NCBI GenBank assembly: GCA_023425615.1
Contig: JAFACJ010000625.1
Location: 1 to 6,129 of the forward strand
Length of the DNA: 6,129 nt
From: Actinomycetes bacterium
GTDB taxonomy: Bacteria > Actinomycetota > Actinomycetes > Streptosporangiales > Streptosporangiaceae
Direction of reading: 5' to 3'
Shown: one piece after another, positions 5,850 to 6,129 of the stretch
How the letters are laid out: the number at the start of each line of letters is the position of its first letter
Numbering within the stretch: the stretch's first letter is position 1
Program-made: the position numbers and the translations under genes
The notes under the pieces: generated by a model
Databases searched by the model: none
What the model saw: the letters and a program-made list of their open reading frames with translations, nothing else
Told to the model about the DNA's origin: nothing

Positions 5850-6129
5850 ATGGCCAGGACGACCAGTAGCACTACCACCAGGAGCAGGAGCACCGGCGGC
5901 GCCAAGGGCACCAGGAGCACCAAGAGCACCACCAGGAGCACGAGGAGCACCGGTACCAAGAGCGCGGCCGGCGCCAGAAGTACCAAGAGCACGGCAGGCG
6001 CCAGAAGTACCAAGAGCACGGCGGCCGGAGCGAGGTCCGCAGCCGCCAAGGGGCGGGCGTCGGTCAAGCCGCGCGCCAGGGCCGCCGCCGCCTCGGCACC
6101 CGCCACCGCCACCGTGCGCAGGCGTGCCG
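5850..6129 (+). CDS. Highly basic [RK]ST-repeat protein, N-terminal part, cut by window end
   Basis: I do not recognise this gene. From ATG 5850 the frame is open to the window edge, giving 93 residues. The start is supported by a G-rich ribosome-binding region at 5836-5846 (GGGGG then GAGG). The visible protein has 22 Arg/Lys and no Asp or Glu, and consists almost only of Ser, Thr, Ala, Gly, Arg and Lys. Nine [RK]ST tripeptides occur: RST at residues 13, 22, 29, 32, 43 and 52, and KST at 25, 46 and 55. The tail shifts to Ala/Pro/Arg (VKPRARAAAASAPATATVRRR). No hydrophobic segment or folded domain is visible yet. Such tails occur on actinobacterial nucleoid proteins, sigma factors, FtsK and other DNA-associated proteins, so nucleic-acid binding or a disordered leader before a folded domain is plausible but unproven. 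Codons AGG, AGA and AGT are used far more than in neighbouring genes. Ser/Thr density also makes phosphorylation possible. Confidence 0.65.
   Translation, partial: MARTTSSTTTRSRSTGGAKGTRSTKSTTRSTRSTGTKSAAGARSTKSTAGARSTKSTAAGARSAAAKGRASVKPRARAAAASAPATATVRRRA
5970..6023 (+). repeat. 27-bp in-frame tandem repeat inside the basic gene
   Basis: Two adjacent 27-bp units (5970-5996 and 5997-6023) differ only at the last base and each encode GARSTKSTA. A degenerate third start, GCCGGAGCGAGGTCC, follows. Even the rare codons AGA and AGT are repeated, which indicates recent duplication at the DNA level rather than selection on protein sequence alone. Confidence 0.85.

Noticed and set aside
5765..6112. 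Minus-strand ORF of 115 residues, almost wholly Leu/Val/Ala
   Set aside because: It is the mirror of the AGG/AGC/ACC-rich repeats on the plus strand, has no ribosome-binding site at its GTG, and its long Leu/Val run lacks the charged turns of a real membrane protein. The plus-strand frame has a start with a supporting site.
5850..6129. Ku, FtsK or histone-like identity for the basic gene
   Set aside because: The visible 93 residues contain no domain of any of these; similar basic low-complexity leaders occur in many unrelated proteins.

Overview
The window is very GC-rich DNA with GTG starts, short or overlapping gene junctions and strong G/C at third codon positions. Together with the coproporphyrin-type heme genes and a stand-alone LigD-like polymerase, this points to a chromosomal segment of a high-GC actinobacterium. 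The genus cannot be fixed from the sequence alone. I see no insertion sequence, tRNA, rRNA, CRISPR array or phage gene.

Layout. 1-512 (+): 3' part of an NAD(P)H-dependent FMN reductase-like flavodoxin-fold protein. 500-1390 (-): a DUF4349 lipoprotein that converges on it with a 13-bp overlap. 1391-1521: divergent promoter region carrying two small inverted repeats. 1522-2931 (+) and 2924-3613 (+): the overlapping pair cgoX (hemY/hemG) and chdC (hemQ). 3610-4164 (-): a VanZ-family membrane protein whose stop codon shares a CTAG with the chdC stop. 4246-4644 (-): msrB. 4704-5756 (+): a stand-alone LigD-type polymerase domain protein, divergent from msrB. 5760-5793: a perfect 34-bp palindrome. 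5850 to the window end (+): the start of an uncatalogued, extremely basic, Ser/Thr/Arg/Lys/Ala-rich protein built on [RK]ST repeats.

How the genes fit together. CgoX oxidises coproporphyrinogen III to coproporphyrin III and releases hydrogen peroxide. After iron insertion by CpfC (not in this window), ChdC uses peroxide to decarboxylate coproheme to heme b. MsrB repairs oxidised methionine and lies close to the heme genes; from memory, Mycobacterium tuberculosis also has msrB near hemY-hemQ. hemE, often found directly upstream of cgoX, is not here. The polymerase-domain gene belongs to the primase-polymerase family used in NHEJ and gap-filling repair, but no Ku or ligase is visible.

Most of the window is ordinary core genome. 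The less explained part is the last 370 bp: the palindrome and the repeat-rich basic gene it precedes. I do not see a complete undescribed multi-gene system.
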